This document shows positions 8,572-17,377 of a DNA stretch of 64,000 bases, piece by piece (position 1 is the first letter of the stretch; each line of letters starts with the position of its first letter). The notes under the pieces were generated by a model. That model did not search any database and was not told the origin of the DNA. It saw nothing but the letters and a program-made list of their open reading frames with translations. The position numbers and the translations under genes are program-made. The DNA lies in assembly GCF_004793475.1 (NCBI RefSeq), contig NZ_SRYZ01000004.1, positions 107,689-171,688 of the forward strand. Direction: 5' to 3'. The stretch comes from Bacteroides muris (ex Afrizal et al. 2022) (GTDB lineage: Bacteria > Bacteroidota > Bacteroidia > Bacteroidales > Bacteroidaceae).

Positions 8572-9543
8572 ATGAGTAATTTAACATATATGGGTATGAA
8601 GAAGATAGCAGACCGCCTCACCGATCTGGTAGGCAACACTCCCTTGCTGGAGTTGAATAATTATAACAAGAATAAGGGGCTGAAAGCCCGTGTCATCGCC
8701 AAATTGGAATATTTTAACCCTGCCGGCAGTGTGAAAGACCGCGTGGCGCTTGCCATGATAGAAGATGCCGAGGCAAAAGGGCTGTTGAAGCCCGGTGCCA
8801 CCCTCATCGAACCTACCAGTGGGAATACGGGCGTGGGACTGGCCTTCGTGAGCGCTGCCAAAGGCTACAGGCTGATACTGACGATGCCCGACACGATGAG
8901 CCTGGAGCGCCGCAACCTCTTGAAAGCTCTCGGTGCGGAACTGGTGCTGACTCCGGGTGCCGACGGTATGAAAGGCGCCATAGCTCGTGCCGAAGAACTG
9001 AAAGCTGCCAGCCCCGGCTCGCTGATTTTGCAGCAATTCGATAATCCTGCCAATCCGGCAATGCACGAGCGTACTACGGGACAGGAAATCTGGCGTGATA
9101 CAGACGGCCGGGTGGATATTTTTGTGGCCGGTGTAGGTACGGGAGGCACGGTGAGCGGTGTGGGTGCAGCCCTGAAGGCCAACAACCCAAAGATAAGGAT
9201 TGTGGCTGTGGAGCCCGAAGATTCTCCCGTACTTTCCGGTGGGAAGCCCGCTCCCCATAAAATACAAGGTATCGGTGCCGGATTTGTGCCCAAGAACTAT
9301 AACAGTGCCGTGGTAGACGAAGTGCTGCAGGTATCCAATGATGATGCCATCCGTACGGGCCGCGAACTGGCGAAGTATGAGGGATTGCTGGTCGGCATCT
9401 CTTCGGGAGCTGCCGTTGCTGCGGCTGCCCGCCTGGCCAGACTGCCCGAAAATGAAGGAAAGACGATTGTAGCGCTGCTGCCCGATACGGGAGAACGGTA
9501 TCTTTCGACGCTGTTGTATGCGTTTGAGGAATACCCGTTGTAG
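8572..9543 (+). CDS. cysK: Cysteine synthase A (O-acetylserine sulfhydrylase)
   Basis: A PLP enzyme that turns O-acetylserine and sulfide into cysteine and acetate. The PLP lysine lies in NPAGSVKDR (Lys55 from the first Met), the substrate loop is TSGNTG, and the phosphate-binding glycine loop is GTGGTVSG. Three in-frame Mets (8572, 8590, 8596) are possible. The last, giving [18 protein letters not shown], fits the usual CysK N-terminus best. It pairs functionally with the divergent cysE gene. Confidence 0.95.
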   Translation: MSNLTYMGMKKIADRLTDLVGNTPLLELNNYNKNKGLKARVIAKLEYFNPAGSVKDRVALAMIEDAEAKGLLKPGATLIEPTSGNTGVGLAFVSAAKGYRLILTMPDTMSLERRNLLKALGAELVLTPGADGMKGAIARAEELKAASPGSLILQQFDNPANPAMHERTTGQEIWRDTDGRVDIFVAGVGTGGTVSGVGAALKANNPKIRIVAVEPEDSPVLSGGKPAPHKIQGIGAGFVPKNYNSAVVDEVLQVSNDDAIRTGRELAKYEGLLVGISSGAAVAAAARLARLPENEGKTIVALLPDTGERYLSTLLYAFEEYPL

Positions 9544-9606
9544 AAGTAAGCATTTCTGCCGGTTATCCGCTTCATCAATGCGGAGCAGGTAATCGGCAGA
9601 TGGTAT

Positions 9607-10089
9607 TTACAGTTCGCTCGGTCTTAATCCGAACGACCGGCAGCTCATTTTCTCTACTTTCACTTCCCATATCTTGACATTGCGTACGGCGGGTTCGGCA
9701 TATTTGCATTCATTCTCCGTATATTGCTTCATCAGAATGTCGAGTACGCGTCGCTTCTCTTCCATGTCTTCCACGAAGTGTACTTTCCCGCGGCAGATGA
9801 CACTGCGCGACTTCATGCTGTAGCTGCATGCCACTTGCTGGTGCATATAGACCAGCTCGTGTCCTTCGCAGAAGGTGATGCAAACTTGCGGGTGCTTTGT
9901 TACCATCTCCACTTTACTGCCTTCCGGGCCGGAATGCAAGTATATTACCCCGTCTTGATAGGCAAAGTTCATGGGAATCGCATATGGGTTTCCTTCAAGG
10001 TCTGTGATGCCCACTATGCAGTATGGGCATTTACGGATAATTTCCTCAATCTGTGTAGGGTCTGTAATAGTAATTGTCTTCATGTGCAA
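9607..10089 (-). CDS. Pyridoxamine 5'-phosphate oxidase-fold FMN-binding protein
   Basis: A 160-residue split-barrel flavoprotein of the PNPOx-like family, related to NimA-type nitroreductases. The typical order is visible: an N-terminal helix and strand (CPYCIVGITDLEGNPYAIPM), then IYLHSG, the SYSMKSRSVICRGKVHFVED barrel strands and a C-terminal strand. A second Met at 10083 (MKTITITD) is an alternative start. The substrate is unknown: it could reduce nitro compounds or simply bind FMN or heme. It is flanked on its 5' side by a REP-like hairpin. Confidence 0.8.
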   Translation of the reverse strand: MHMKTITITDPTQIEEIIRKCPYCIVGITDLEGNPYAIPMNFAYQDGVIYLHSGPEGSKVEMVTKHPQVCITFCEGHELVYMHQQVACSYSMKSRSVICRGKVHFVEDMEEKRRVLDILMKQYTENECKYAEPAVRNVKIWEVKVEKMSCRSFGLRPSEL

Positions 10090-10091
10090 AG

Positions 10092-10126
10092 CCTCACCCC
10101 CGGCCCCTCTCCGAAAGAGAGGGGAG
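10092..10126. repeat. REP-like repeat, left copy of a 35-bp inverted pair
   Basis: A G+C-rich hairpin unit with CCCCTCTCC/GAGAGGGG arms. It is the exact 35-base reverse complement of 10209-10243, so the two copies face each other across 82 bp. Confidence 0.85.
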
Positions 10127-10208
10127 TGGGGAAGTGGGGATATTTAATATTATAGGGTTATTCTTTATTTCACTTCACTCAAGTTTCGCAAGTTTTCAAT
10201 TCATTGCT

Positions 10209-10243
10209 CTCCCCTCTCTTTCGGAGAGGGGCCGGGGGTGAGG
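10209..10243. repeat. REP-like repeat, right copy of a 35-bp inverted pair
   Basis: The perfect inverted partner of 10092-10126. It abuts the RNase R stop codon at 10244, so it would sit in the 3' end of that mRNA. Confidence 0.85.
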
Positions 10244-12388
10244 TTACACCAGTGCAAAGTCCAACTGCTTCTTTTCCAAGTTGGCGCGTGCCACCTTGAC
10301 GGTGATGGCGTCTCCCAGGCTGTATATCCGGTTTTTGCGGCGTCCGCGCAGGCAGTAGTTCTTTTCGTCGAATTCGTAATAGTCATCGTCGAGGTCGCGG
10401 ATGGGAATCATGCCTTCGCACTTGTTCTCGTTCAGCTCCACGTAGAGTCCCCATTCCGTTACGCCGGAGATGACACCGTCGAAGGTCTGTCCCAGGCGTT
10501 CGGTCATGAATTCCACTTGCTTGTACTTGATGGAGGCGCGTTCCGCATTGGCGGCTATCTGCTCCATGCTGCTGCTGTGTTCGCAGAGGGCTTCGTACTT
10601 TTGTTCGGTCACGCTGCGGCCTCCTTCGTCCAGATACTTGGTAAGCAGGCGGTGTACCATCATGTCCGGAAAACGGCGGATGGGCGAGGTGAAATGCGTG
10701 TAATAATCAAAAGCCAGTCCGTAATGGCCGATGTTATGCGTGGAGTAACGCGCTTTCTGCATGGCACGGATGGATACGGTTTCAATCAGATTCTCTTCCT
10801 TTTTGCCTTGGATGTCGTCCAACAGGTGATTGATGGACTTGGACACATCCGTTTTTGTTCCGCCGGTGCGCAGTTTGTAGCCGAAACGGGCGATGAACTG
10901 TGCCAGATTGTCCAGTTTCTCCGGGTCGGGGAGGTCGTGGATACGGTAAGGCAGCACTTTGGCTTTCTTGCCTTTGGGCACACGGCCTATCTTTTCGGCT
11001 ACGGTGCGGTTGGCAAGCAGCATGAACTCCTCTATCAGCTTGTTGGCGTCTTTCGACTCCTTGAAGTAGACACTGACGGGTTTGCCCTTCTCGTCGATTT
11101 CGAACTTCACCTCGTAGCGGTCGAAGTTGATGGCACCGGCCTTGAAGCGGTTCTCACGCAGAAACTTGGCAAGCTTGTCCAGCTCGAGTATTTCTTCTTT
11201 GTAATCGCCTTTCCCTGTTTCGATGACTTGCTGGGCTTCTTCGTAGGTGAAGCGGCGGTTGCTCTTGATGACGGTGTGCACTACGCGAGAGTTCTTCACT
11301 TCTCCCTTTTCCGTCATTTCGAAGATGACGGAATAGGCCAACTTCTCTTCGTCGGGGCGGAGGGAGCAGATGAAGTTGCACAACCGTTCGGGAAGCATCG
11401 GGATGGTACGGTCCACGAGGTAGACGGATGTGGCACGCTTCTCGGCTTCCTTGTCTATGATGCCGCCCTCTTTCACGTAATGGGTCACGTCGGCGATATG
11501 TACGCCCACTTCCCAAACTCCCTCTTTCAGTTTGCGGATGGAGAGGGCGTCATCGAAGTCCTTGGCATCCTTGGGGTCGATGGTGAAGGTGGTTACACTC
11601 CGGAAGTCCTCGCGTCGGGCTATTTCCTCGGCGGAGATTTCGGCGGGTATCTTGTCGGCTGCTTTTTCTACGGCGGCGGGGTAGACGTATGGCAGGCCGA
11701 ATTCCGCGAGGATGGCATGCATCTCGGTGGTGTTGTCTCCGGCGCGTCCCAGGATGTCTATTACCTGGCCGATGGGATTTTTGGCTTTGTCGGGCCATTC
11801 CACTATCTTGACGATAGCCTTGTCGCCCGTCTTGCCGCCTTTCAGTTTCTCTTTGGGGATGAAGATGTCGTTGGCAAGCGTACGGTTTTCCGTTACAAGG
11901 AAAGCGTATGACTTGGCAACTTCCAGAGTACCCACGAAGGTGTCGTTGGCACGTTCCAGTATCTCGATGACTTCTCCTTCGGCTTCGCGTCCGCGACGTT
12001 TGGCACAGAAGGCGATACGCACTTTGTCATTGTTCATGGCGTGTGCCGAGTTGCGTTCGGCTATGAATATCGGTTCGCCTCCATCTTCGGGGATGAAGGA
12101 GTTCTTGCCATTGCTTTTGCGCTGGAAGGTTCCGGTCATTTCCACGCCGTGGTTGTTCAGCTTGTACTTGTGTTTGTCCACCTCTGTAATGTAGTCGTCC
12201 ATCAACAGTTCGGACAAGATGTCCATACACAGCATTTTCAGCGGATGTGTGGTGAGATGAAGTTGTTCAAAGATGTATTTCAGGGATAATACTTCGTCTT
12301 GCTTTGTGTGGAAGAATTCAAGTAACACTTTGACGAGTTCTTTCTTCTTCATGCGTTTGCCGGCTTTCTTTTCTTTCTTTTTGGCCAT
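10244..12388 (-). CDS. rnr: Ribonuclease R
   Basis: A processive 3'-5' exoribonuclease that degrades structured RNA. At 714 residues it has the normal order: a lysine-rich N-terminus with a winged-helix segment (about 15-80), cold-shock domains, the RNB catalytic domain and a C-terminal S1 domain. The metal-binding signature DPKDAKDFDDALS is intact, as is the HYGLAFDYYTHFTSPIRR region. The start follows a run of lysines (MAKKKEKKAGKR), as in Bacteroides homologs. It appears monocistronic and ends directly at a REP-like hairpin. Confidence 0.96.
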   Translation of the reverse strand: MAKKKEKKAGKRMKKKELVKVLLEFFHTKQDEVLSLKYIFEQLHLTTHPLKMLCMDILSELLMDDYITEVDKHKYKLNNHGVEMTGTFQRKSNGKNSFIPEDGGEPIFIAERNSAHAMNNDKVRIAFCAKRRGREAEGEVIEILERANDTFVGTLEVAKSYAFLVTENRTLANDIFIPKEKLKGGKTGDKAIVKIVEWPDKAKNPIGQVIDILGRAGDNTTEMHAILAEFGLPYVYPAAVEKAADKIPAEISAEEIARREDFRSVTTFTIDPKDAKDFDDALSIRKLKEGVWEVGVHIADVTHYVKEGGIIDKEAEKRATSVYLVDRTIPMLPERLCNFICSLRPDEEKLAYSVIFEMTEKGEVKNSRVVHTVIKSNRRFTYEEAQQVIETGKGDYKEEILELDKLAKFLRENRFKAGAINFDRYEVKFEIDEKGKPVSVYFKESKDANKLIEEFMLLANRTVAEKIGRVPKGKKAKVLPYRIHDLPDPEKLDNLAQFIARFGYKLRTGGTKTDVSKSINHLLDDIQGKKEENLIETVSIRAMQKARYSTHNIGHYGLAFDYYTHFTSPIRRFPDMMVHRLLTKYLDEGGRSVTEQKYEALCEHSSSMEQIAANAERASIKYKQVEFMTERLGQTFDGVISGVTEWGLYVELNENKCEGMIPIRDLDDDYYEFDEKNYCLRGRRKNRIYSLGDAITVKVARANLEKKQLDFALV

Positions 12389-12529
12389 AATGATGATAAA
12401 TTAATGTGCACATTATTCTTTCTTGCAAAGTAAACAAATAAATACGTCCTTTCGTTCACTCAGACTTTAAAATATTACCATCCTATTGAAAATAATGAAG
12501 GAACGACAGATTGTAATGGATTTATGTAC

Positions 12530-12537
12530 TATATTTG
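12530..12537 (+). promoter_or_regulatory. -7 box for the cation efflux gene
   Basis: TATATTTG (TAnnTTTG) lies inside the longest possible reading frame of the next gene. This argues that translation starts downstream, at 12579 or 12585. The -33 side is weak. Confidence 0.5.
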
Positions 12538-12578
12538 CACAAAAAGCGAAGATAGGCTGTATCTTGAACGAAAAGCAG

Positions 12579-13517
12579 ATGGAAATGCAGACTCTGAATA
12601 AAAAAGCGGATGCCACGCGGGAAAAGGCCATTTACCGGGTGACGGTTGTGGGAAGTGTGGTAAACTTTCTCTTGCTTGTCTTCAAGTTCTTTGCAGGTAT
12701 TATGGGTCACAGTGCCGCCATGCTGGCAGATGCGGTGCATTCTTTGTCGGATTTCATAACAGATATTGTTGTCATTGTTTTTGTACGCATTTCGGCGAAG
12801 CCCGAAGATGAAGGGCACGATTACGGTCATGGCAAGTACGAGACGCTGGCAACTGCCATTATCGGTATTTTACTGTTGTTTGTGGGATTTGGCATTTTCT
12901 GGAACGGGGCTTCCTCCATTTACCGTTTCCTGCAAGGCGGTTCTTTGCAGGAGCCCGCCATGCTGGCGCTGGTGGCTGCATTGGTATCCATCATTTTCAA
13001 GGAAGTGCTTTATCAATATACCGTATTCAAGGGCAGGAAGTTGAATTCGCAGGCGGTTGTTGCCAATGCCTGGCATCACCGGAGTGATGCGTTTTCGTCC
13101 ATAGGCACGGCGGCGGGTATAGCTGGCGCCATTCTTCTGGGTGACCATTGGCGGGTGCTGGACCCGGTGGCGGCGATTGTTGTCAGCTTCTTCATTATGA
13201 AGGTGGCCGTGCAGTTGTTGATACCCTGTGTGGATGAACTGTTGGAGAAATCATTGCCTGCCGAGGTAGAGGATGAGATAGTAAGGATAATTCTCTCTTT
13301 TCCCGGTATCAGCTCGCCGCATCACCTTCGTACGCGCCGCATCGGCAGTTATTGTGCCATCGAGGTGCATGTGCGTATGGATGGCAGCATCTCGCTGGAG
13401 GAAGCTCACGAGATGGCAACGGCGGTGGAGAACAAGTTGAAAAGGCAGTTCGGCAAAGGAACACTGGTCAGCATCCATGTGGAGCCGGTGAAGAAGAGCA
13501 ACCGGGCGACAGAGTAA
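12579..13517 (+). CDS. Cation diffusion facilitator family transporter
   Basis: A CDF-family proton-coupled efflux protein of the inner membrane, exporting Zn, Fe, Mn or similar divalent metals. It has six membrane segments, the TM2 motif ADAVHSLSDFITD and the TM5 motif HHRSDAFSS that form the metal site, and a C-terminal cytoplasmic ferredoxin-like domain (about residues 225-305). The frame stays open upstream to 12486. I choose the Met at 12579 (12585 is also possible) because a good -7 box lies at 12530 and the family's N-terminus starts near here. The specific metal cannot be told. Confidence 0.9.
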   Translation: MEMQTLNKKADATREKAIYRVTVVGSVVNFLLLVFKFFAGIMGHSAAMLADAVHSLSDFITDIVVIVFVRISAKPEDEGHDYGHGKYETLATAIIGILLLFVGFGIFWNGASSIYRFLQGGSLQEPAMLALVAALVSIIFKEVLYQYTVFKGRKLNSQAVVANAWHHRSDAFSSIGTAAGIAGAILLGDHWRVLDPVAAIVVSFFIMKVAVQLLIPCVDELLEKSLPAEVEDEIVRIILSFPGISSPHHLRTRRIGSYCAIEVHVRMDGSISLEEAHEMATAVENKLKRQFGKGTLVSIHVEPVKKSNRATE

Positions 13518-13578
13518 CACAAGGAGCGTCAAGGTGACAGACCGGATGAAAAGTAATTAGTAATTTGTAACTGAAGAA

Positions 13579-14586
13579 GTGGAATCGATTTTAATTACAG
13601 GAGCAAGCGGATTTATCGGAAGTTTCATCGTGGAGGAGGCGTTGAGGCGCAAGTTCGGCGTGTGGGCGGGTGTACGCTCGTCCAGCAGCCGCGAGTATCT
13701 GGGTGACCGCAGACTGCATTTCCTCGAATTGGATTTTGCGCACCCCAATGAACTGAGGGCGCAGCTTTCGGAACATAAAGGAACCTACAATAAGTTTGAT
13801 TATATTGTCCATTGTGCCGGTGTAACGAAGTGTGTGGACAAGAACGAATTCGAGCTGGTGAATTACCTGCAGACCAAATGCTTCATCGATACGCTGAGGG
13901 AGCTGGACATGATTCCCAAGCAGTTTGTCTTCATCAGTACGCTGAGTGTGTTCGGCCCGGTGCGCGAGAAGACCTACGACCCGATTATGGAGAGCGACAC
14001 CCCTTCGCCCAATACCGCCTACGGACTCAGTAAACTGAAAACAGAACTTTATTTGCAGAGCGTTCCGGGTTTCCCCTACGTCATCTACCGGCCGACGGGT
14101 GTATACGGGCCGCGTGAGAAGGATTATTACCTCATGGCAAAGTCCATCCGGCAACATACGGACTTTTCCGTGGGCTTCCGCCGCCAGGACTTGACGTTTG
14201 TATATGTAAAGGACATCGTGCAGGCCGTCTTCCTCGGGATAGAGAAGCGGGTGTCACGCCGCGCCTATTTCCTGGCTGACGGGAAGGTGTACAGCAGCCG
14301 TGCTTTTTCCGACTTGATAAGGAAAGAACTGGGCAATCCGTTTGTTATTCGCCTGAGATGTCCGTTAATTGTATTGAAAGTCGTATCTTTGCTCGCTGAA
14401 TTCTGGGCGAAGCGGCAGAACAAGACCAGTACGCTCAATTCGGACAAGTATAGAATAATGAAACAACGCAACTGGCAGTGCGACATCACACCGGCTGTCG
14501 AGGAACTGGGCTTCAGTCCTGAGTACGATCTGGAACGGGGTGTAAATGAAACCATTGCCTGGTATAAGGATAAGGGATGGCTTTAG
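13579..14586 (+). CDS. NAD(P)-dependent epimerase/dehydratase-like reductase (extended SDR)
   Basis: A 335-residue extended short-chain dehydrogenase. The nucleotide loop GASGFIG is at 8-14, the catalytic Ser/Thr lies in FISTLSVFG and the YGLSK active site is at 148-152. Translation probably starts at GTG (13579), since no in-frame ATG precedes the Rossmann strand. It overlaps the following PAP2 gene by 10 bp. In Bacteroides thetaiotaomicron a protein of this annotation class (BT_0972, from memory) was reported as the 3-ketosphinganine reductase of sphingolipid synthesis. Orthology here is inference from family and neighbour only; sugar epimerase is the alternative. Confidence 0.75.
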   Translation: MESILITGASGFIGSFIVEEALRRKFGVWAGVRSSSSREYLGDRRLHFLELDFAHPNELRAQLSEHKGTYNKFDYIVHCAGVTKCVDKNEFELVNYLQTKCFIDTLRELDMIPKQFVFISTLSVFGPVREKTYDPIMESDTPSPNTAYGLSKLKTELYLQSVPGFPYVIYRPTGVYGPREKDYYLMAKSIRQHTDFSVGFRRQDLTFVYVKDIVQAVFLGIEKRVSRRAYFLADGKVYSSRAFSDLIRKELGNPFVIRLRCPLIVLKVVSLLAEFWAKRQNKTSTLNSDKYRIMKQRNWQCDITPAVEELGFSPEYDLERGVNETIAWYKDKGWL

Positions 14587-15542
14587 ATTTATTTAGAAGG
14601 GTAGAAACCCGTAAGGGGCTTTTTGCGGTAGAGAAGGTTACGCTGATATACAATCTGCTGACTTCCATTCTCATTCTGTTTCTCTTTCAGGAAATGGACC
14701 ATCCGGTGCAGATGCTTGCAGACCGTGCCGTCATTGCAGGCATGACCTTCCTGCTGATGTATCTTTATCGGCTGGCGCCCTGCAAGTTCTCCGCCTTTGT
14801 GCGCATAGCCATCCAGATGTCGCTGCTTTCTTATTGGTATCCCGACACCTTTGAGTTCAACCGGATATTTTCCAATCTCGACCACGTGTTCGCGTCGGTG
14901 GAGCAGTGGATGTTTGGTGGACAGCCTGCTGTATGGTTCTGTGAAAGGTTTCCGCAGATGTGGGTGAGCGAGCCGTTCAATATGGGATACTTCTTCTATT
15001 ATCCGATGATTCTGCTGGTGGTGGTGTGGTATTTCCTTTATCGTTTCGACCTTTTCGAGAAGGTTTCGTTCGTCATCGTCACCGCTTTCTTCATCTATTA
15101 CCTTATTTATATCTTCGTCCCCGTTGCCGGGCCGCAGTTCTACTTCCCCGCCATTGGAAGCGACCATGTGGCGCAAGGTATCTTCCCGTCCATCGGTGAC
15201 TATTTCCATCACCATCAGGAACTTCTTCCCGGTCCGGGCTATGAGCATGGCTTCTTCTACAATCTGGTGGAGAGTTCCCAGCAGGTGGGTGAGCGTCCCA
15301 CGGCAGCTTTTCCCAGTTCGCACGTCGGAATGTCTACGGTACTGATGATTATGGCATGGCGTGGCAGCAAGCGTCTGTTTGCCTGCCTGTTTCCTTTCTA
15401 TCTGCTGCTGTGCGGGGCTACGGTCTATATCCAGGCACATTACCTGATAGACTCTATCGTGGGTTTCGTATCGGCTTTCGGCATTTATATCTTGGCTACG
15501 TGGATGTTCAAGCGATGGTTTGCGCAGCCGATGTTTAAATGA
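14577..15542 (+). CDS. PAP2-superfamily integral membrane phosphatase/phosphotransferase
   Basis: A 321-residue protein with about six membrane segments. The PAP2-type catalytic residues are present in AAFPSSHVGMS and in HYLIDSIVG, preceded by a PVAGPQFYFP motif. This arrangement resembles PAP2_3 enzymes, the group that includes eukaryotic inositol phosphorylceramide synthases. Its start lies inside the preceding reductase gene, so the two are co-translated. I infer a lipid head-group phosphotransfer or lipid phosphatase role, possibly on ceramide-type lipids. Undecaprenyl or phosphatidate phosphatase activity is also possible. Confidence 0.75.
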   Translation: MALDLFRRVETRKGLFAVEKVTLIYNLLTSILILFLFQEMDHPVQMLADRAVIAGMTFLLMYLYRLAPCKFSAFVRIAIQMSLLSYWYPDTFEFNRIFSNLDHVFASVEQWMFGGQPAVWFCERFPQMWVSEPFNMGYFFYYPMILLVVVWYFLYRFDLFEKVSFVIVTAFFIYYLIYIFVPVAGPQFYFPAIGSDHVAQGIFPSIGDYFHHHQELLPGPGYEHGFFYNLVESSQQVGERPTAAFPSSHVGMSTVLMIMAWRGSKRLFACLFPFYLLLCGATVYIQAHYLIDSIVGFVSAFGIYILATWMFKRWFAQPMFK

Positions 15543-15620
15543 CCGTTTTTTATACAAATATATCTTGGTGGCGTCATGCTTGCGCAGCGTTTTCATTTCA
15601 TCCGCTGAATGAAGCTGATT

Positions 15621-15680
15621 CAGTCACTGACTGAATGCCTTTCACTCACTGACTGAATGCCTTTCAGTCAGTGACTCATT
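15621..15680. repeat. 22-bp-period palindromic array (family c)
   Basis: Units start at 15621, 15643 and 15665, exactly 22 bp apart: CAGTCACTGACTG, CACTCACTGACTG and CAGTCAGTGACTC, separated by AATGCCTTT. A decayed unit may precede them near 15599. The array fills the gap between two convergent genes. Confidence 0.8.
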
Positions 15681-15766
15681 CTACCCCCTTATGTAAGGTG
15701 TTCTGGGAGGGGTAGGAGCAAAAACGGTCAGCAAGTAGGATGGTGGTAAAAATGTGAGACAACCGT

Positions 15767-16747
15767 TTAAGGTAGCAATGGCTCTATTTCCTTGAAGATG
15801 CGGTACAGTTCCTCCTTCGTCTCTGCCCGCAGCATGGCTATTCGGGTATCGCGGAAGTTGGGAATCCCTTTGAAGAGTGGGCTTGCTGCCAGGTGGCGGC
15901 GTACGTGCAGTATGCCCCGTCGCTCGTCCAGCAGGTTGACGCTGTCTTCCACTTCCTGGCGGAGTACGTTCAGCCTCCATTCGGAACTCAGCGGAGGGAG
16001 TTCTTCGCCCGTCTCCAGATAATGCTTCACTTCCTTAAAGAACCACGGGCGGCCGAAGCTGGCACGGCCTATCATGATGGCGTCCACACCGTAGAGGTCG
16101 AAGCACTCTTTGGCCCGTTGGGGAGTGGTGATATCACCGTTGCCGATGATGGGAATGTGCATGCGTGGGTTCTTTTTCACCTCGCCGATAAGAGTCCAGT
16201 CTGCCTCACCGGTATACATCTGGGCGCGGGTACGGCCGTGAATGGTGAGGGCGGCAATGCCACAGTCTTGCAACTGCTCGGCAAGGCCGACGATGATTTT
16301 ACTGTTGGCATCCCAGCCCAGGCGGGTCTTTACGGTGACGGGAATCTTCACGGCATCTACCACGGCACGGGTGATTTCCAGCATCAGCGGAATGTTCTGC
16401 AGCATGCCGGCACCGGCACCCTTGCCTGCCACGCGTTTCACGGGGCAGCCGAAGTTGATGTCCAGCGTGTCCGGACGTGCCTGCTCCACGATGCGGGCGG
16501 CCTCTACCATGGTGGCGGTGTCCCGTCCGTATATTTGTATGGCCACGGGCCGTTCTTCATCGCTGATGTTCAGCTTCTGCCGGGTCTTGCCTACGGAGCG
16601 TATCAAGGCATCGGCAGAAACGAACTCGGTATATACCATGTCTGCTCCGAAGTGCTTGCACATCAGGCGGAAAGCAGGATCGGTGACATCCTCCATCGGA
16701 GCTAAAAATATGGGACGTTCGCCCAGGTCTATGTGGCCTATTTTCAT
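15767..16747 (-). CDS. dusB: tRNA-dihydrouridine synthase (DusB type)
   Basis: An FMN enzyme that reduces uridines in the tRNA D-loop. It is 326 residues long, a TIM barrel followed by a helical recognition domain. Visible motifs are FLAPMEDVTDPAF at 14-26, the catalytic cysteine in NFGCPVKR (Cys101), the GNGDI strand and the phosphate-binding MIGRASFGRPW. The length and motifs fit the DusB branch. It is convergent with the PAP2 gene and divergent from the DUF2059 gene. Confidence 0.94.
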   Translation of the reverse strand: MKIGHIDLGERPIFLAPMEDVTDPAFRLMCKHFGADMVYTEFVSADALIRSVGKTRQKLNISDEERPVAIQIYGRDTATMVEAARIVEQARPDTLDINFGCPVKRVAGKGAGAGMLQNIPLMLEITRAVVDAVKIPVTVKTRLGWDANSKIIVGLAEQLQDCGIAALTIHGRTRAQMYTGEADWTLIGEVKKNPRMHIPIIGNGDITTPQRAKECFDLYGVDAIMIGRASFGRPWFFKEVKHYLETGEELPPLSSEWRLNVLRQEVEDSVNLLDERRGILHVRRHLAASPLFKGIPNFRDTRIAMLRAETKEELYRIFKEIEPLLP

Positions 16748-16798
16748 GAATCGATTGAACTAAATGATTATTTCACTGCAAAAATACGGAAAAAAGCC

Positions 16799-16806
16799 TA
16801 CCTTTG
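16799..16806 (+). promoter_or_regulatory. -7 box for the DUF2059 gene
   Basis: TACCTTTG matches TAnnTTTG and lies 31 bp before the start at 16838. A TTTC at 16771 is a poor -33 candidate. Confidence 0.45.
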
Positions 16807-16837
16807 TATCATTCATTTATTTAACTAATATGGAATT

Positions 16838-17296
16838 ATGAAAAAAGGTTTGGTTTTAATTCTGATATGTGTAGCAATGTTGTTTGCTGCCGCGCCTTCG
16901 GCTTTGGCACAAGTGCCGAGTGATGAGTATAAGGCTACATTGGAAAAAATGCTGGAACTGTCCGGCGCTATGGCGTCGGCAAAGACTATGGTGCCGCAGA
17001 TGGTTTCTATGTTGAAGCAACAGTCGTCGGCATCGGCTTCTTTCTGGGACGGTTTTCAGAAGAAATGGGAAGGAAAGTTTGGCAGCAGGCTGGCAGAACT
17101 TTATGCTCCCGTTTATCAGAAATACCTCACACTGGATGATTTGAAGAAAATCGTTGCTTTCTATGAATCGCCTGTCGGAAAGAAACTGGGTGCTTCTACT
17201 CCTGCCATGATGACTGAGGGTATGCAAATAGGGCAAAAGCTGGGAATGGAGATTGCCGCTGAACTTCAACAGGAATTGCAGGCACAGGGAAAATAA
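16838..17296 (+). CDS. DUF2059-family exported protein
   Basis: A 152-residue secreted protein with a clear signal peptide cleaved after ALA near residue 24. The mature part is helical and contains the DUF2059 core (YLTLDDLKKIVAFYESPVGKKL), in which the YESPxGKK stretch is characteristic. The family has no established biochemical function. It is followed by a hairpin at 17317-17356 and then the U32 gene, which may or may not be co-transcribed. Confidence 0.85.
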   Translation: MKKGLVLILICVAMLFAAAPSALAQVPSDEYKATLEKMLELSGAMASAKTMVPQMVSMLKQQSSASASFWDGFQKKWEGKFGSRLAELYAPVYQKYLTLDDLKKIVAFYESPVGKKLGASTPAMMTEGMQIGQKLGMEIAAELQQELQAQGK

Positions 17297-17316
17297 GTTA
17301 CTAGCTACCAGCAGCT

Positions 17317-17356
17317 ACGAGTGCCTTTCGGAACAGAGCCCGGCCACTTGTAGCCC
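17317..17356 (+). terminator. Hairpin after the DUF2059 gene
   Basis: GCTACGAGTG pairs with CACTTGTAGC (one G-T pair) around a G+C-rich loop. There is no clear U-run, so it may be an intergenic repeat rather than a true terminator. Confidence 0.4.
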
Positions 17357-17377
17357 GTAGCTCAAAATATATGATTT

